Assembly: GCA_002708995.1 (NCBI GenBank) | Contig: PAPT01000035.1 | Coordinates: 1-64,000 of the forward strand | DNA from: Geminicoccus sp. | GTDB lineage: Bacteria; Pseudomonadota; Alphaproteobacteria; UBA7985 | Length of the DNA: 64,000 nt | Direction: 5' to 3' | Program-made: the position numbers and the translations under genes | Shown: positions 35,694 to 46,779 of the stretch, in pieces | How positions within the stretch are numbered: the first letter of the stretch is position 1 | Layout of the letters: each line of letters starts with the position of its first letter | Notes under the pieces: model-generated | The model's database searches: none | What the model saw: only the letters and a program-made list of their open reading frames with translations | Told to the model about the DNA's origin: nothing

Positions 35694-38594
35694 ATGCTTG
35701 ACCTGTTCGACCGCTCCGAAGGCCTGTCCGTCGACACAGCGCCCGCCCTGATCTGGCACGAGGGCGGTCTGTGGTGGTGTGCACCCAGCCAGAGCGCACG
35801 GCAGCTCAGCCCCCAGGCCCTCAGCCAGGCCCTGACCAAAGACGCCCCGCTGGTCTGCCATATGCCGGCGCTGGCCCGTCGCGGCGGGCTGCAGCGGTTC
35901 CGCGCGCTCGACGTGCTCGAGCTCTTCGCTTTCGTCCGCCCTGCAAGAACCGTCACCCCGACCCCGCGCTCCCTCACGGCCGCCCTCGATATCGAGGCCC
36001 TGCCAGAGGGCGCTTCGCCCGAGGAGCAGGCCGGCAACCTGCGTGCACTCGCCCGCGCGCTGTTGGCCGAAGCAACCGGGCTGGGCGCCGCCGACCGCGT
36101 GCTACTCTCCGGCATCTGGATCACTGCACGAGCGCACTGGCCCTGGGCGCAACCACTGGTGCGGGGCCTCGCCGCTGCTGCCGGCGACGCCACCCTCGAC
36201 CCCGGCGCAGACCAATCCCGCGCCCTGCGCGTCTGGGAGCGGATGGACACCTGGGAAGACGAGGCCGCCCTCGGTCGCCCCGGCAGCGACCGGGTCACCG
36301 AAGCCGAAGCCCGCACCCAGCTCTCCAAGCTGCTCAGTCTCGGTCGTGGCGATGTCGAGGAACGCCCTTCGCAGTCCGACTTTGCCTCGGCCGTGAGCCA
36401 GGCCTTCCACCCCCGCGAGGAGCGCGAGTCCCCCCACGTGGTACTCGCCGAAGCCGGCACGGGGGTAGGCAAGACTCTCGGCTACCTCGCCCCGGCCACA
36501 GTATGGGCGGGCAAGAACAAGGGCTCGGTCTGGGTCTCGACCTACACCCGCGCCCTGCAACGGCAGATCGACCAGGAGACCGACCGCCTGTTCGCGGACG
36601 GCGGCGCCAAGAACCGCAGCGTGGTGGTCCGCAAGGGCCGGGAGAACTACCTCTGCCTGCTCAATCTGCAGGAAACCGGGCAGGCAGGCGGCCTCTCCGA
36701 CCGCGACCGCATCGGCCTGGTCATCACCGCGCGCTGGGCGGAGCGCAGCCGCAACGGCGACATGGTCGGCGGCGACTTTCCGGCGTGGCTGATCGACCTG
36801 TTCGGCGGCAAGGTCACCACCGACCTCACCGACCAGCGCGGCGAGTGCCTCTATTCCGGCTGCCCGCACTACGGCAAGTGCGGCATCGAAAAGAACATCC
36901 GGAACGCCCGCAACGCGCGCCTGGTAATCGCCAACCACGCGCTCGTGCTCAACCAGGCCGGACAGGGACCGGAAAGCGACCTTTCCGAGCACGTGGTCTT
37001 CGATGAGGGCCACCACCTGTTCGACGCCTCGGATTCCTTCTTCAGCGCCGGTCTCTCGGGCATGGAAACCGCCGAACTGCGGCGCTGGCTGCTGGGACCA
37101 GAGAGCGACCGGCGCGGCCGGGGTCGGGGCCTGCGCGTGCGCATGGAGGAAGTCGTGACCCTCGACCCGCGCCTGCCGGACCTGCTCAAGCACGTCGAGC
37201 AGGAGGCCTACGCCCTGCCCGGCCCGGGCTGGTACCAGCGGCTGCGCGACGGCACCCCCGACGGGGCGGGCGAGTACTTCCTCAGCTTTGTGGGGGAACA
37301 GGTCTACGCGCGGGCCGACAAGCCCGGCGACCCCTTCTCGATCGAGTGTACCCCGCGTCCACCGGTGACGGGCCTGCTCGCCGCCGCCCGCGAATTCGGC
37401 GAAGCACTGGGCGGCCTGCTCAAACCGGTGCAGGACCTGCGCGCCTGCCTGATCGACGTGCTCGAACAGCCAACCGAGCAGGCGGCAGAGCAGTCAGATG
37501 AGTCCCCCGATAGCCAAACGGCTGACGGCGCCGGTAACGGGGCCAGCAGCACCCCAAGCAGCAGCAGCGAGACCGGCGACGACCGCCCCGTGCAATGGAA
37601 GTCGCAGGCCGACGCCCGGCGCCGTGCCGAAGCCATGGTGCGCTCGCTGGAACGCCGCGCCATCGACCCGCTCACCGCCTGGTCCGCCATGCTGCGTGAC
37701 CTCGAAACCGACCCGCCGCCCGACTTCGTCGACTGGTTCTCGGTCGAGCGCGTCGACGGCCGCGACCGGGACCTCGGCTACTACCGCCACTTCATCGACC
37801 CGATGAAACCGTTCTCACAGCTGATGGCGCAGCAGGTACAGGGCTTCATCGTCACCTCAGCAACCCTGACAGACTCGGTCGCCGACGCCGAAGACGCCTG
37901 GGGCGTCGCCGAAGAACGCACCGGCGCGCGCCACCTGCGCAACGGCGCCTTTCGCGCCCGGGTGGCCAGCCCCTACGACTACGCCAACCAAGCTGAAGTG
38001 CTGATGGTCGGTGACGTGCCCAAGAACCAGCCCGGGGCGCTGGCCGCCGCCTTTGAGAGCCTGTTCAAAGCCTCAGGCGGGGGCGGGATCGGGCTGTTCA
38101 CCGCGATCCACCGCCTGCGTGGGGTCTACGACCGCATCCGCACGCCACTGGAGGAGAGCGGCCTACCGCTATTCGCCCAGCACGTCGACGCCATGGACAC
38201 TGGCACACTGGTCGACATCTTCCGGGACGAGACCAACGCCTGCCTGCTCGGCACCGATGCCGTCCGCGACGGGGTCGACGTTCCAGGCGACAGCCTGCGC
38301 CTGCTCGCCTTCGAACGCGTGCCCTGGCCCCGGCCCGATATCCTGCACCGGGCACGGCGCGATGCCTTTGGCGGCCGCGCGCTGGACGACATGCTCGCCC
38401 GGGCCAAGCTGCGGCAGGCCTTTGGTCGCCTGATCCGACGGCAGACCGACCGCGGCGTGTTCGTGCTGCTCGACCCGATGATGCCCTCGCGGCTGGAAAG
38501 CGCCTTCCCCAGCGGGGTGCCCATTCACCGGCTGGGGCTGGACGAGGCCTGCGAGCGCATCCGGGCGTTCCTGCCCGAAAGTCAGCCACGCTGA
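35694..38594 (+). CDS. DinG/Rad3-type ATP-dependent DNA helicase
   Basis: A 966-residue superfamily 2 helicase. Walker A is AGTGVGKT at residues 254-261; the Walker B/DEAH box reads VFDEGHHLFD. Four Cys suited to an XPD-type Fe-S cluster appear as ENYLCLL followed by ECLYSGCPHYGKCG. The C-terminal motor motifs include VTSATLTDSVAD and AFGRLIRRQTDRG. A 240-residue N-terminal region and a low-complexity insert near residues 595-640 (Ser/Asp/Glu/Thr-rich) set it apart from E. coli DinG. It is likely involved in resolving structured DNA or repair. The start is ATG 35694. Confidence 0.9.
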   Translation: MLDLFDRSEGLSVDTAPALIWHEGGLWWCAPSQSARQLSPQALSQALTKDAPLVCHMPALARRGGLQRFRALDVLELFAFVRPARTVTPTPRSLTAALDIEALPEGASPEEQAGNLRALARALLAEATGLGAADRVLLSGIWITARAHWPWAQPLVRGLAAAAGDATLDPGADQSRALRVWERMDTWEDEAALGRPGSDRVTEAEARTQLSKLLSLGRGDVEERPSQSDFASAVSQAFHPREERESPHVVLAEAGTGVGKTLGYLAPATVWAGKNKGSVWVSTYTRALQRQIDQETDRLFADGGAKNRSVVVRKGRENYLCLLNLQETGQAGGLSDRDRIGLVITARWAERSRNGDMVGGDFPAWLIDLFGGKVTTDLTDQRGECLYSGCPHYGKCGIEKNIRNARNARLVIANHALVLNQAGQGPESDLSEHVVFDEGHHLFDASDSFFSAGLSGMETAELRRWLLGPESDRRGRGRGLRVRMEEVVTLDPRLPDLLKHVEQEAYALPGPGWYQRLRDGTPDGAGEYFLSFVGEQVYARADKPGDPFSIECTPRPPVTGLLAAAREFGEALGGLLKPVQDLRACLIDVLEQPTEQAAEQSDESPDSQTADGAGNGASSTPSSSSETGDDRPVQWKSQADARRRAEAMVRSLERRAIDPLTAWSAMLRDLETDPPPDFVDWFSVERVDGRDRDLGYYRHFIDPMKPFSQLMAQQVQGFIVTSATLTDSVADAEDAWGVAEERTGARHLRNGAFRARVASPYDYANQAEVLMVGDVPKNQPGALAAAFESLFKASGGGGIGLFTAIHRLRGVYDRIRTPLEESGLPLFAQHVDAMDTGTLVDIFRDETNACLLGTDAVRDGVDVPGDSLRLLAFERVPWPRPDILHRARRDAFGGRALDDMLARAKLRQAFGRLIRRQTDRGVFVLLDPMMPSRLESAFPSGVPIHRLGLDEACERIRAFLPESQPR

Positions 38595-38700
38595 TCCCTT
38601 GCCGGCCCAGACCGATACACCTATCGATTAGAGAAAATTTTATGGTTTCTGAGGCAGGCGTGATCTTGCCTCGGACCCCGCTGACAAAAGATGCGATCCC

Positions 38701-39104
38701 ATGGCCGCCCACCACGACGACCTCATCGCCATCATGGTGCTGATCTCCGCCGCCGATAACAACATGACCGACAAGGAGCTGAAGAAGATGGGCGACGTTG
38801 TCGGCAACTGGCCGGTGTTCGAGAATTTCGCCGTCGCCGACCTGCCCGCCACCGCCACCCGGATCAGCGATACACTGGGGCAGGAAGACGGTCTGGAGCC
38901 CTGTTCGACGAGATGTAGGACGCGCTCAGCCCGCAGCTGCGCGAAACCGCCTACGCGCTGGCCTGCGAGATGGCCGCGACCGACGGGGTGCTGACCGACG
39001 AAGAGATGCAGATCCTTGAACTCGTGCGCCACTGGCTGGGCATCGACCGGCTGATCGCGGCCGGGATCGAACGCGGCATCCGCGCCCGGTTCGCGACGGC
39101 CTGA
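38701..39104 (+). pseudogene. TerB-like gene, frameshifted and with in-frame stop
   Basis: The first frame gives MAAHHDDLIAIMVLISAADN through DTLGQEDGLE, and a second frame then gives DALSPQLRETAYALACEMAA through RHWLGIDRLIAAG to a TGA at 39102-39104. Joined, these make a TerB-type tellurite-resistance/stress protein of about 134 residues. The break is a missing base near 38896-38901. Additionally the second frame has TAG at 38916-38918 (ATGTAG where a sense codon is expected). Two lesions within 25 nt make a real pseudogene more likely than a single sequencing error. The upstream frame alone runs to 38994 with 97 residues. Confidence 0.72.
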
Positions 39105-39163
39105 TACCGCCTCAGCACCCCTTTTAAACGTCCCCTCAACATCCATTGCGTACACCCAAACGG

Positions 39164-39616
39164 ATGATCGACTGGCTCGCCCCCCTGACCGAAGCAGGCT
39201 GGCTCATCACCCTGCACGCCAGCACGGCGATGCTGTCGCTGCTGCTGGGTATCCTCATTCTGGCGCGACCCAAGGGCAGCCTTGTGCATTGCGCTCTGGG
39301 CTATGCCTGGTTGGCGGGGATGACGCTGGCCGCACTATCGTCACTGTTCATCAGCCAGATCCCGCTTTGGGGGCCCTTCAGCCCCATCCACCTGCTGTCG
39401 GTGTTCACGATTTTCTCGCTCCTTTACGGCTGGCACGCGGCGCGGCGTCACTACCGGCGAACCCAAAAGATCACCATGATCGCGACGTGGGTCGGGGCGC
39501 TGGGCCTGAACTTTTGGTTCACTCTGCTGCCCAGACGGGTTATGCACGAGCTGTTTTTTTGGTCACGGCTGATCACGCCTGACCCCCCTGTGAAGGACGA
39601 GCCCGACGACCCGTGA
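39164..39616 (+). CDS. DUF2306-like membrane protein
   Basis: A 150-residue protein with about four membrane segments (about residues 10-33, 42-64, 73-92, 106-125). The layout LHASTAMLSLLLGILILARPKGS, HCALGYAWLAGM and SLFI, with conserved His residues, matches the DUF2306 family, whose function is unknown. I chose the ATG at 39164 over TTG 39146. Its stop overlaps the GTG start of the ion-channel gene, suggesting coupled translation. Confidence 0.7.
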   Translation: MIDWLAPLTEAGWLITLHASTAMLSLLLGILILARPKGSLVHCALGYAWLAGMTLAALSSLFISQIPLWGPFSPIHLLSVFTIFSLLYGWHAARRHYRRTQKITMIATWVGALGLNFWFTLLPRRVMHELFFWSRLITPDPPVKDEPDDP

Positions 39617-40665
39617 AAGCCCCTCTATCCGGCGCGCACGCCGCCGCCCGCTCCAACAACGCCCCCCGCGTCGCCAAGCCCAGCGGCAACCAGACCTCCC
39701 CGGCACGCCCGGAGGTTGAGGCGCTCCCGACCAGTGCCCTGATCCGGCTGGTCGAAGCGCGCTGGTTCCGCACGCTGGTGATCGTGGTGATCGTGGTCAA
39801 CGCCATCGTGCTAGGGCTACTGACCTCGCAGACCGTCCGCGAGGCCGGCAACGGCCTGGTCGGCCGTGGGCTGGTGATCCTCGATATCGCTGCGCTGAGC
39901 TTTTTCATCGGGGAAATCGGGCTTAAGCTGGTCGCCTACCGCCAGCGGTTCTTCCGCGACCCGTGGAACTGGTTCGACCTCGCCGTGGTGATCATCGCCC
40001 TGCTGCCGGCATCGGACTCGCTCAAGGTGCTGCGCGCGCTGCGGGTGCTGCGGGTGCTGCGGCTGGTCGCAGCAATCCCGGCGATGCGGCTGGTGGTCTC
40101 CGGCCTGTTCCGCGCCCTGCCGGGCATGGGGTCGGCGGCGCTGCTGCTGCTGCTGATCCACTACGTCTTCGCCGTCATCGGGGTGCAGCTCTACGGCGGC
40201 ACCCTGTACGGCGGCTACGGCGATAATGGCTACGACTACTTCGCCGATCTGGGTCGGGCGCTCTATACGCTGTTCCAGATTATGACGCTGGAAAGCTGGT
40301 CGCACGGCATCGTCCGGCCGATCATGGATGTGCACCCGAATTCGTGGATCTTCTTCGTCCTGTTCGTGGTGATTTCGGCCTTCGCCGCCCTGAACCTTTT
40401 CATCGGTATTCTGGTCAACGCCATGGACAGCGCCAAGGACGAGCAGGAAAGCCAACTGAGCGCAGAAGAAGTGGCCGACCCGGCCCAGCTGGCCATGCTG
40501 CATGAGCTGCGCGAGATCCGCGCCGAAATGAAGGAACTACGCACCCAGCTGGAGGAAAGACCAGCTGCCCGCAAAGTCCCTGCCAAGAAGAGTGCCGAGA
40601 AGAAGAGCACCACGAAAAGCGCCAAGGGCAGCACCAAGGTCGCCAAAAAGGACAGCGGCGCCTAG
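39613..40665 (+). CDS. Bacterial voltage-gated cation channel (NaChBac family)
   Basis: A 350-residue single-domain six-helix channel of the NavBac type. S4 has regularly spaced Arg at 141, 144, 147 and 150 (LRALRVLRVLRLV). The pore has the selectivity filter TLESWS at residues 225-230, the high-field-strength Glu site of sodium-selective bacterial channels. S6 (about 245-270) is followed by a helical region and a Lys/Ser/Thr-rich tail (KKSAEKKSTTKSAKGS). It starts at GTG 39613, overlapping the DUF2306 stop. The tail is lineage-specific. The C-terminus overlaps the EamA gene convergently by 4 nt. Confidence 0.92.
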   Translation: MKAPLSGAHAAARSNNAPRVAKPSGNQTSPARPEVEALPTSALIRLVEARWFRTLVIVVIVVNAIVLGLLTSQTVREAGNGLVGRGLVILDIAALSFFIGEIGLKLVAYRQRFFRDPWNWFDLAVVIIALLPASDSLKVLRALRVLRVLRLVAAIPAMRLVVSGLFRALPGMGSAALLLLLIHYVFAVIGVQLYGGTLYGGYGDNGYDYFADLGRALYTLFQIMTLESWSHGIVRPIMDVHPNSWIFFVLFVVISAFAALNLFIGILVNAMDSAKDEQESQLSAEEVADPAQLAMLHELREIRAEMKELRTQLEERPAARKVPAKKSAEKKSTTKSAKGSTKVAKKDSGA

Positions 40666-41543
40666 GGGGCTCCCGCCTCTGCGTCTGTCACCGCTCCCCG
40701 CCGCAGCCCAAGCGCTGCTAGCCCGGCCCCGCCGACGATCAGCAGCGTCGCCAGACCCAGCGCCCAGGTCGGCTGCGCCCGCCCGGCCAGCACCAGCAGC
40801 ACGGTCGAGAGCAGCGGCGCGAAGTAGCTCAGCGCCCCGAGCAGCGTGACGTTGCCGTGCTTGGTGCCGAAATCCCAGACGAAGAACGCCAGCCCCATCG
40901 GCCCTAGCGCCAGCCCGACGAGCCCAACCCACTCCAGACCGCGCGGCGTCACCCAGTTCTCGAAGGCCAGCGACAGCCCCAGCCCGCCCAGCGCCGCCGC
41001 GCCGCAGTAGACCACCACGGCCACGGTCGGCACCGCGCTGTACCGTCGGTTCAGGACGGAGTAGCCCGACCACAGCAGCGCACAGACCAGCGCGAAGCCG
41101 TAGCCCGCGGCGTATTCAGCGCGAAACCCGCCCTCAGCCGGGTCGAAGACCAGCAGCGCCGCACCGACCAACCCCAGTCCGCCGCCGATGACTGGCAGCG
41201 TCCAGCGGCCCAGCGGCTGCCTCAGCATCGACAGCAGCACGATCAGCAGCGGCCACAGATAGGCAATCAGCCCCGCCTGCGCCGTCGGTGCGTTCTTGAG
41301 CGCGAGCATGTAGAAGGCGTGATAGCCGAACAGCCCGACGATCCCCAGCACCCAGCCACCCACGGGCACCGCGCGCAGGGAGGCCAGCGCCCCACGCCGC
41401 AGCAGCAGGGGCAGGCTCAGCAGGGTCGCCAGCCCGAAGGTCAGCGCTAACCACTCGAACAGCGGCAACCGCGTGGTCAGGGAGGTGAGCAGGGCGAGCG
41501 CGGCCCAGAGCAATATCGCGCCGAAGCCGATCAGGGTGGGCAT
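40662..41543 (-). CDS. EamA/DMT-family transporter
   Basis: A 293-residue inner-membrane carrier with ten hydrophobic helices in two EamA repeats (about residues 1-130 and 145-280). LKNAPTAQAGLIAYLWPLLIV and the mid-protein CALLWSGYSVLNRRY fit the drug/metabolite transporter superfamily. The overall pattern resembles the YddG amino-acid exporter branch, but substrate cannot be assigned. It is transcribed toward the ion-channel gene. Confidence 0.87.
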   Translation of the reverse strand: MPTLIGFGAILLWAALALLTSLTTRLPLFEWLALTFGLATLLSLPLLLRRGALASLRAVPVGGWVLGIVGLFGYHAFYMLALKNAPTAQAGLIAYLWPLLIVLLSMLRQPLGRWTLPVIGGGLGLVGAALLVFDPAEGGFRAEYAAGYGFALVCALLWSGYSVLNRRYSAVPTVAVVVYCGAAALGGLGLSLAFENWVTPRGLEWVGLVGLALGPMGLAFFVWDFGTKHGNVTLLGALSYFAPLLSTVLLVLAGRAQPTWALGLATLLIVGGAGLAALGLRRGAVTDAEAGAP

Positions 41544-41641
41544 GGATGGAGCTATCCAGGTTCAGTGGGGTGAAGGGCTGCGCCCGGGGCCTTTTGGCGG
41601 ACAGGTGCGCAGCCCCGAAATCGGAGCCTGCGCACTATGGC

Positions 41642-42052
41642 TCAGATCGGCGCGAGGCGGAACACGCTCCACCCAACAATAGTAATCCCGAGGATCGACC
41701 CGGCGTAGGCGGCGGTGCGGACGTAGGGCACCGCGCCGAGGAAACACAACCAGTGCGCGACCCGGCTGATCAGGTAGAGCCAGCCGCCGGCGAGCGCCAC
41801 GCGCTTGATGTCGTCAACCCCGACCCGGTCGCCGAGGTAGACGGCCAGCACGGCCAGCGCCATGAAGCTGATGTAGGTTTCGAGGTGGTTGTCCATGGCC
41901 CGCTGCGCGCGCTTGCCCCAGCCTTCGAGCGCCATGACGTTGGCATCGGTGCGCAGCTTGTCCTCGACGCTGGTGGTCATGAGCTTATAGGCGCCGGGCC
42001 CGAGGGAGATCATGAAGGTGAGCAGGGTGGCGAGCAGGATGACCGTGACCAT
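41642..42052 (-). CDS. MAPEG family membrane protein
   Basis: A 136-residue four-helix membrane protein. The segment TDANVMALEGWGKRAQRAMDNHLETYISFMALAV is split by the family signature of MAPEG proteins, RAMDNHLETY, whose Glu/Asn side chains sit near the glutathione site in characterised homologues. No glutathione-linked neighbour is present, so its substrate is unknown. It is monocistronic, downstream of the atp terminator in the same direction. Confidence 0.85.
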   Translation of the reverse strand: MVTVILLATLLTFMISLGPGAYKLMTTSVEDKLRTDANVMALEGWGKRAQRAMDNHLETYISFMALAVLAVYLGDRVGVDDIKRVALAGGWLYLISRVAHWLCFLGAVPYVRTAAYAGSILGITIVGWSVFRLAPI

Positions 42053-42156
42053 GGCGGGGGCTGTTCCTCGGTGGGGCGTGGGATTGTACTGACCCTAAGA
42101 TTTTACCATTCCGACCGGAGACAAGCCTTGAGGCATTGAATCACGCCATTTTGCAC

Positions 42157-42195
42157 AAAAAGGGCGGGGGACCCGCGAGGTCCAACCGCCCTTTT
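42157..42195 (-). terminator. Rho-independent terminator of the atp operon
   Basis: AAAAAGGGCGG (42157-42167) and CCGCCCTTTT (42186-42195) form a 10-bp stem. Read on the minus strand it ends with TTTTTGTG. It lies about 70 nt past the atpC stop and before the MAPEG gene, so it should terminate the ATP synthase transcript. Confidence 0.8.
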
Positions 42196-42262
42196 CATCA
42201 AATTCGTATCCTGCTGGCTGACACCGCCAGCCCGAGCCGTCCGTCTGTCGTCAGACTGAGCC

Positions 42263-42661
42263 TTAGCCCGCGACCGCTTCGACCATTGCTTCGGCGATGG
42301 CCAGCTTGCGCTCGGCTGCGTTCTTCTCGCCCTCGGAGGTCGCCGTATCCAGCGCCGCCTTGGCTTCGGTCATCGCTGCCTGCGCCGCTTCGGCGGTCAG
42401 GTCGCTCAGCGCCGTCGCGCTTTCGGCAAGGATCACGCAGCGCTCACCGGTGATCTCAGCGAAGCCACCCGCAACGAAGTAGCCGGTGTCACCGCCGTCC
42501 GTGCCGTTCACCGAGACCACGCCGGGGCGCAGGCTGGAGACGGTCGGCGCGTGGTCTTCGAGCACACCCATGTCGCCTTCGGCGCCGGGTACGACAACCA
42601 TGGTGGCGTTGATGGTCGCGGCGGATGCTTCGGGGGTCACCAGTTCAAAAGTCAGTGCCAT
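42263..42661 (-). CDS. atpC: ATP synthase F1 epsilon subunit
   Basis: A 132-residue central-stalk subunit that regulates ATP hydrolysis. The N-terminal beta-sandwich has MALTFELVTPEASA and GAEGDMGVLEDHAP; the C-terminal helical region is Ala-rich (about residues 88-132). It is the last gene of the F1 operon, 110 nt after atpD, and is followed by a terminator. Confidence 0.95.
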   Translation of the reverse strand: MALTFELVTPEASAATINATMVVVPGAEGDMGVLEDHAPTVSSLRPGVVSVNGTDGGDTGYFVAGGFAEITGERCVILAESATALSDLTAEAAQAAMTEAKAALDTATSEGEKNAAERKLAIAEAMVEAVAG

Positions 42662-42771
42662 GGGTCAAAGTCCGGTTCGGTGTTTGCTTGTCGTCAGGAT
42701 CCGGTGGCGGGGCGACGGGGCTGCGCACAAGACGGCAGCCCCACCCCGATCACCAGTGTCTTGCAGTCGGA

Positions 42772-44205
<1,434 letters not shown>

Positions 44206-44256
44206 CTATCTCTTGGACCACCCGACCGCAGACGCCGCCGGGTGAAGGTTACGTGG

Positions 44257-45141
44257 TTACAGCGCTTCTGCGCCGGATACGATTTCGATGAGTTCCTTGG
44301 TGATCGCCGCCTGACGCGAGCGGTTGTAGAGCAGCGTCAGTTGGTTGATCATTTCACCAGCGTTACGGGTCGCGTTGTCCATGGCCGTCATCCGCGCACC
44401 CTGTTCAGAGGCGGCGTTTTCCAGCAGGGCCTTGAAGACCTGCACACCGACGTTGCGGGGCAGAAGCTCAGCCAGAATGACGTCTTCGGACGGTTCGAAC
44501 TCGTAGGCACTGTCGTCGTCTTCCACGGCCTCAGCCCCGGCATCCGCTTCAGCCTCGACGGCAAAGGGTATGAGCTGCTGCCGAGTCACGATCTGGGAGA
44601 TCGCAGACTGGAACTGGGCGTAGATGAGGGTCGCCGCATCAAAGGCGCCGTCGTCGAACATGGTCAGGATGTCATCGGCGATGGCGCTGGCCTTGTCGTA
44701 GGACAGGGCCGGCTTGTCGAGGTCGGCCACCTGCTTGATGATCAGGTCACCGAATTCGCGCTTGAGCGCCTGCGCGCCCTTCTTACCGATGCAGTACAGC
44801 TTGACCCGCTTGCCAGCGGCTTGCAGCTCCTGAGTCATCCGGCGGGCTTCTTTCACCAGGTTGGCGTTGAAACCCCCACAGAGACCCCGGTCGGCCGTAG
44901 CAAGGATGATCATGTGCGTCTCGCTCTGGCCCGTGCCTGCCAGCAGGGGCAGGTCGGAGGACGACCGCGCAGCCAGGTCGCTCAGCATCCGCTCCATACG
45001 CTCAGCGTAGGGGCGGGACGCCTCGGCCTGTTCCTGCGCACGACGCAGCTTCGCCGCCGCCACCATCTTCATGGCGGAGGTGATCTTCCGCGTGTTCTTC
45101 ACGCTTCCGATGCGGTCCCGCAGATCCTTTAGGCTCGCCAT
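44257..45141 (-). CDS. atpG: ATP synthase F1 gamma subunit
   Basis: The 294-residue rotor shaft. N-terminal [20 protein letters not shown] and [15 protein letters not shown], and C-terminal [18 protein letters not shown], are the two coiled-coil signatures. A central acidic insert ([18 protein letters not shown]) is a little longer than usual. The gene is separated from atpA by 61 nt. Confidence 0.97.
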   Translation of the reverse strand: MASLKDLRDRIGSVKNTRKITSAMKMVAAAKLRRAQEQAEASRPYAERMERMLSDLAARSSSDLPLLAGTGQSETHMIILATADRGLCGGFNANLVKEARRMTQELQAAGKRVKLYCIGKKGAQALKREFGDLIIKQVADLDKPALSYDKASAIADDILTMFDDGAFDAATLIYAQFQSAISQIVTRQQLIPFAVEAEADAGAEAVEDDDSAYEFEPSEDVILAELLPRNVGVQVFKALLENAASEQGARMTAMDNATRNAGEMINQLTLLYNRSRQAAITKELIEIVSGAEAL

Positions 45142-45202
45142 GCTTGTCTAATCCTTCTTGTTTGGCGACGCCGGAGCGCCGCCGATGGATGGATTGATGG
45201 GC

Positions 45203-46729
45203 TTAAGCGAAGGACTTGGTGAAGTCTTCGATGAAGGCCTTCAACTCGTCTTCGTTGTCGAGCTTGCCGGACGAAGCGATGGCATTGAGGATGCCACCGC
45301 CCTTCTTGTCGTTCAGCGCGCTGAGCAGACCGGTTTCGTACCGCTTCACATCGCCGACCGCGAGGCCGTCGAGGTAGCCGTTTACGCCGGCGTAGAGAAC
45401 AGCAACCTGCTCCTCCATCCGCAGCGGCGAGTACTGGTCCTGCTTCAGCAGTTCGGTCAGGCGCTCGCCCCGGGCTAGCAGGGCCTGGGTCGAAGCGTCG
45501 AGGTCAGACGCGAACTGGGCGAAGGCCTCCATCTCACGGTACTGGGCGAGGTCGAGCTTGATCCCGCCGGAGACCTTCTTCATCGCCTTGGTCTGCGCCG
45601 CAGAACCCACACGCGATACCGAAATACCCACGTTCAGCGCCGGGCGGATACCGCGGTAGAACAGCGAGGTTTCGAGGAAGATCTGACCGTCGGTGATGGA
45701 AATCACGTTGGTCGGGATGAAGGCTGATACGTCGTTCGCCTGGGTCTCAACCACCGGCAGGGCGGTCATGGAACCAGCGCCGGCCGCGTCGGACATCTTA
45801 CAGGCCCGCTCGAGCAGACGGCTATGCAGGTAGAACACGTCACCCGGGTACGCTTCACGGCCCGGAGGACGACGCAGCAGCAGCGACATCTGGCGGTAAG
45901 CCACAGCCTGCTTGGAGAGGTCATCGTATACGATCAGCGAGTGCATACCGTTGTCACGGAAGAACTCACCCATGGCCGCACCGGTGTAGGGCGCGAGGAA
46001 CTGCAGCGGCGCCGGGTCGGACGCGGTCGCCGCAACAACGATGGAGTATTCCATGGCGCCGTATTCTTCGAGCGTCTTAACGATCTGCGCGACGGTCGAG
46101 CGCTTCTGGCCGACGGCGACGTATACGCAGTACAGCTTCTTGCTCTCGTCGTCGGTCTCGTTCACCGACTTCTGGTTCAGGATCGTGTCGATCGCCACGG
46201 CGGTCTTGCCGGTCTGGCGGTCACCAATGATCAGCTCGCGCTGGCCCCGGCCAATCGGGATCAGGGAGTCGATGGACTTGATGCCGGTCTGCATCGGCTC
46301 GTGCACGGACTTACGTGGGATGATGCCAGGGGCCTTCACCTCAACGCGGTTCATAGTCACGTCCTTGAGCGGGCCCTTGCCGTCGATCGGATTGCCCAGA
46401 CCGTCGACAACGCGGCCGAGCATGCCGCGACCGGAGGGCACTTCAACGATGGCGCCGGTCCGCTTGACCGTGTCGCCTTCTTTAATGCCGCGGTCGTCGC
46501 CGAAAATCACGACACCGACGTTGTCGATTTCGAGGTTCAGGGCCATGCCCTTCACACCGTTAGCAAACTCGACCATTTCGCCCGCCTGGACGTTGTCGAG
46601 GCCAAAGATGCGCGCCACGCCGTCCGATACGGACAGGACCTGGCCAACCTCAGCAACATCGGCTTCGGCGCCGAAGTTAGCGATCTGATCCTTCAGGATC
46701 GCAGAGATTTCAGAAGCACGAATATCCAT
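45203..46729 (-). CDS. atpA: ATP synthase F1 alpha subunit
   Basis: The 508-residue regulatory nucleotide-binding subunit. The P-loop is [14 protein letters not shown] and [20 protein letters not shown] is part of the family signature. The N-terminal helix ([16 protein letters not shown]) docks the delta subunit. Length is normal. It follows atpH after 50 nt. Confidence 0.98.
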   Translation of the reverse strand: MDIRASEISAILKDQIANFGAEADVAEVGQVLSVSDGVARIFGLDNVQAGEMVEFANGVKGMALNLEIDNVGVVIFGDDRGIKEGDTVKRTGAIVEVPSGRGMLGRVVDGLGNPIDGKGPLKDVTMNRVEVKAPGIIPRKSVHEPMQTGIKSIDSLIPIGRGQRELIIGDRQTGKTAVAIDTILNQKSVNETDDESKKLYCVYVAVGQKRSTVAQIVKTLEEYGAMEYSIVVAATASDPAPLQFLAPYTGAAMGEFFRDNGMHSLIVYDDLSKQAVAYRQMSLLLRRPPGREAYPGDVFYLHSRLLERACKMSDAAGAGSMTALPVVETQANDVSAFIPTNVISITDGQIFLETSLFYRGIRPALNVGISVSRVGSAAQTKAMKKVSGGIKLDLAQYREMEAFAQFASDLDASTQALLARGERLTELLKQDQYSPLRMEEQVAVLYAGVNGYLDGLAVGDVKRYETGLLSALNDKKGGGILNAIASSGKLDNEDELKAFIEDFTKSFA

Positions 46730-46779
46730 CAGTCTTCCTTTGAGTTAAGCGATCACCCCAGCGGGGCGTCAGAGTGATT

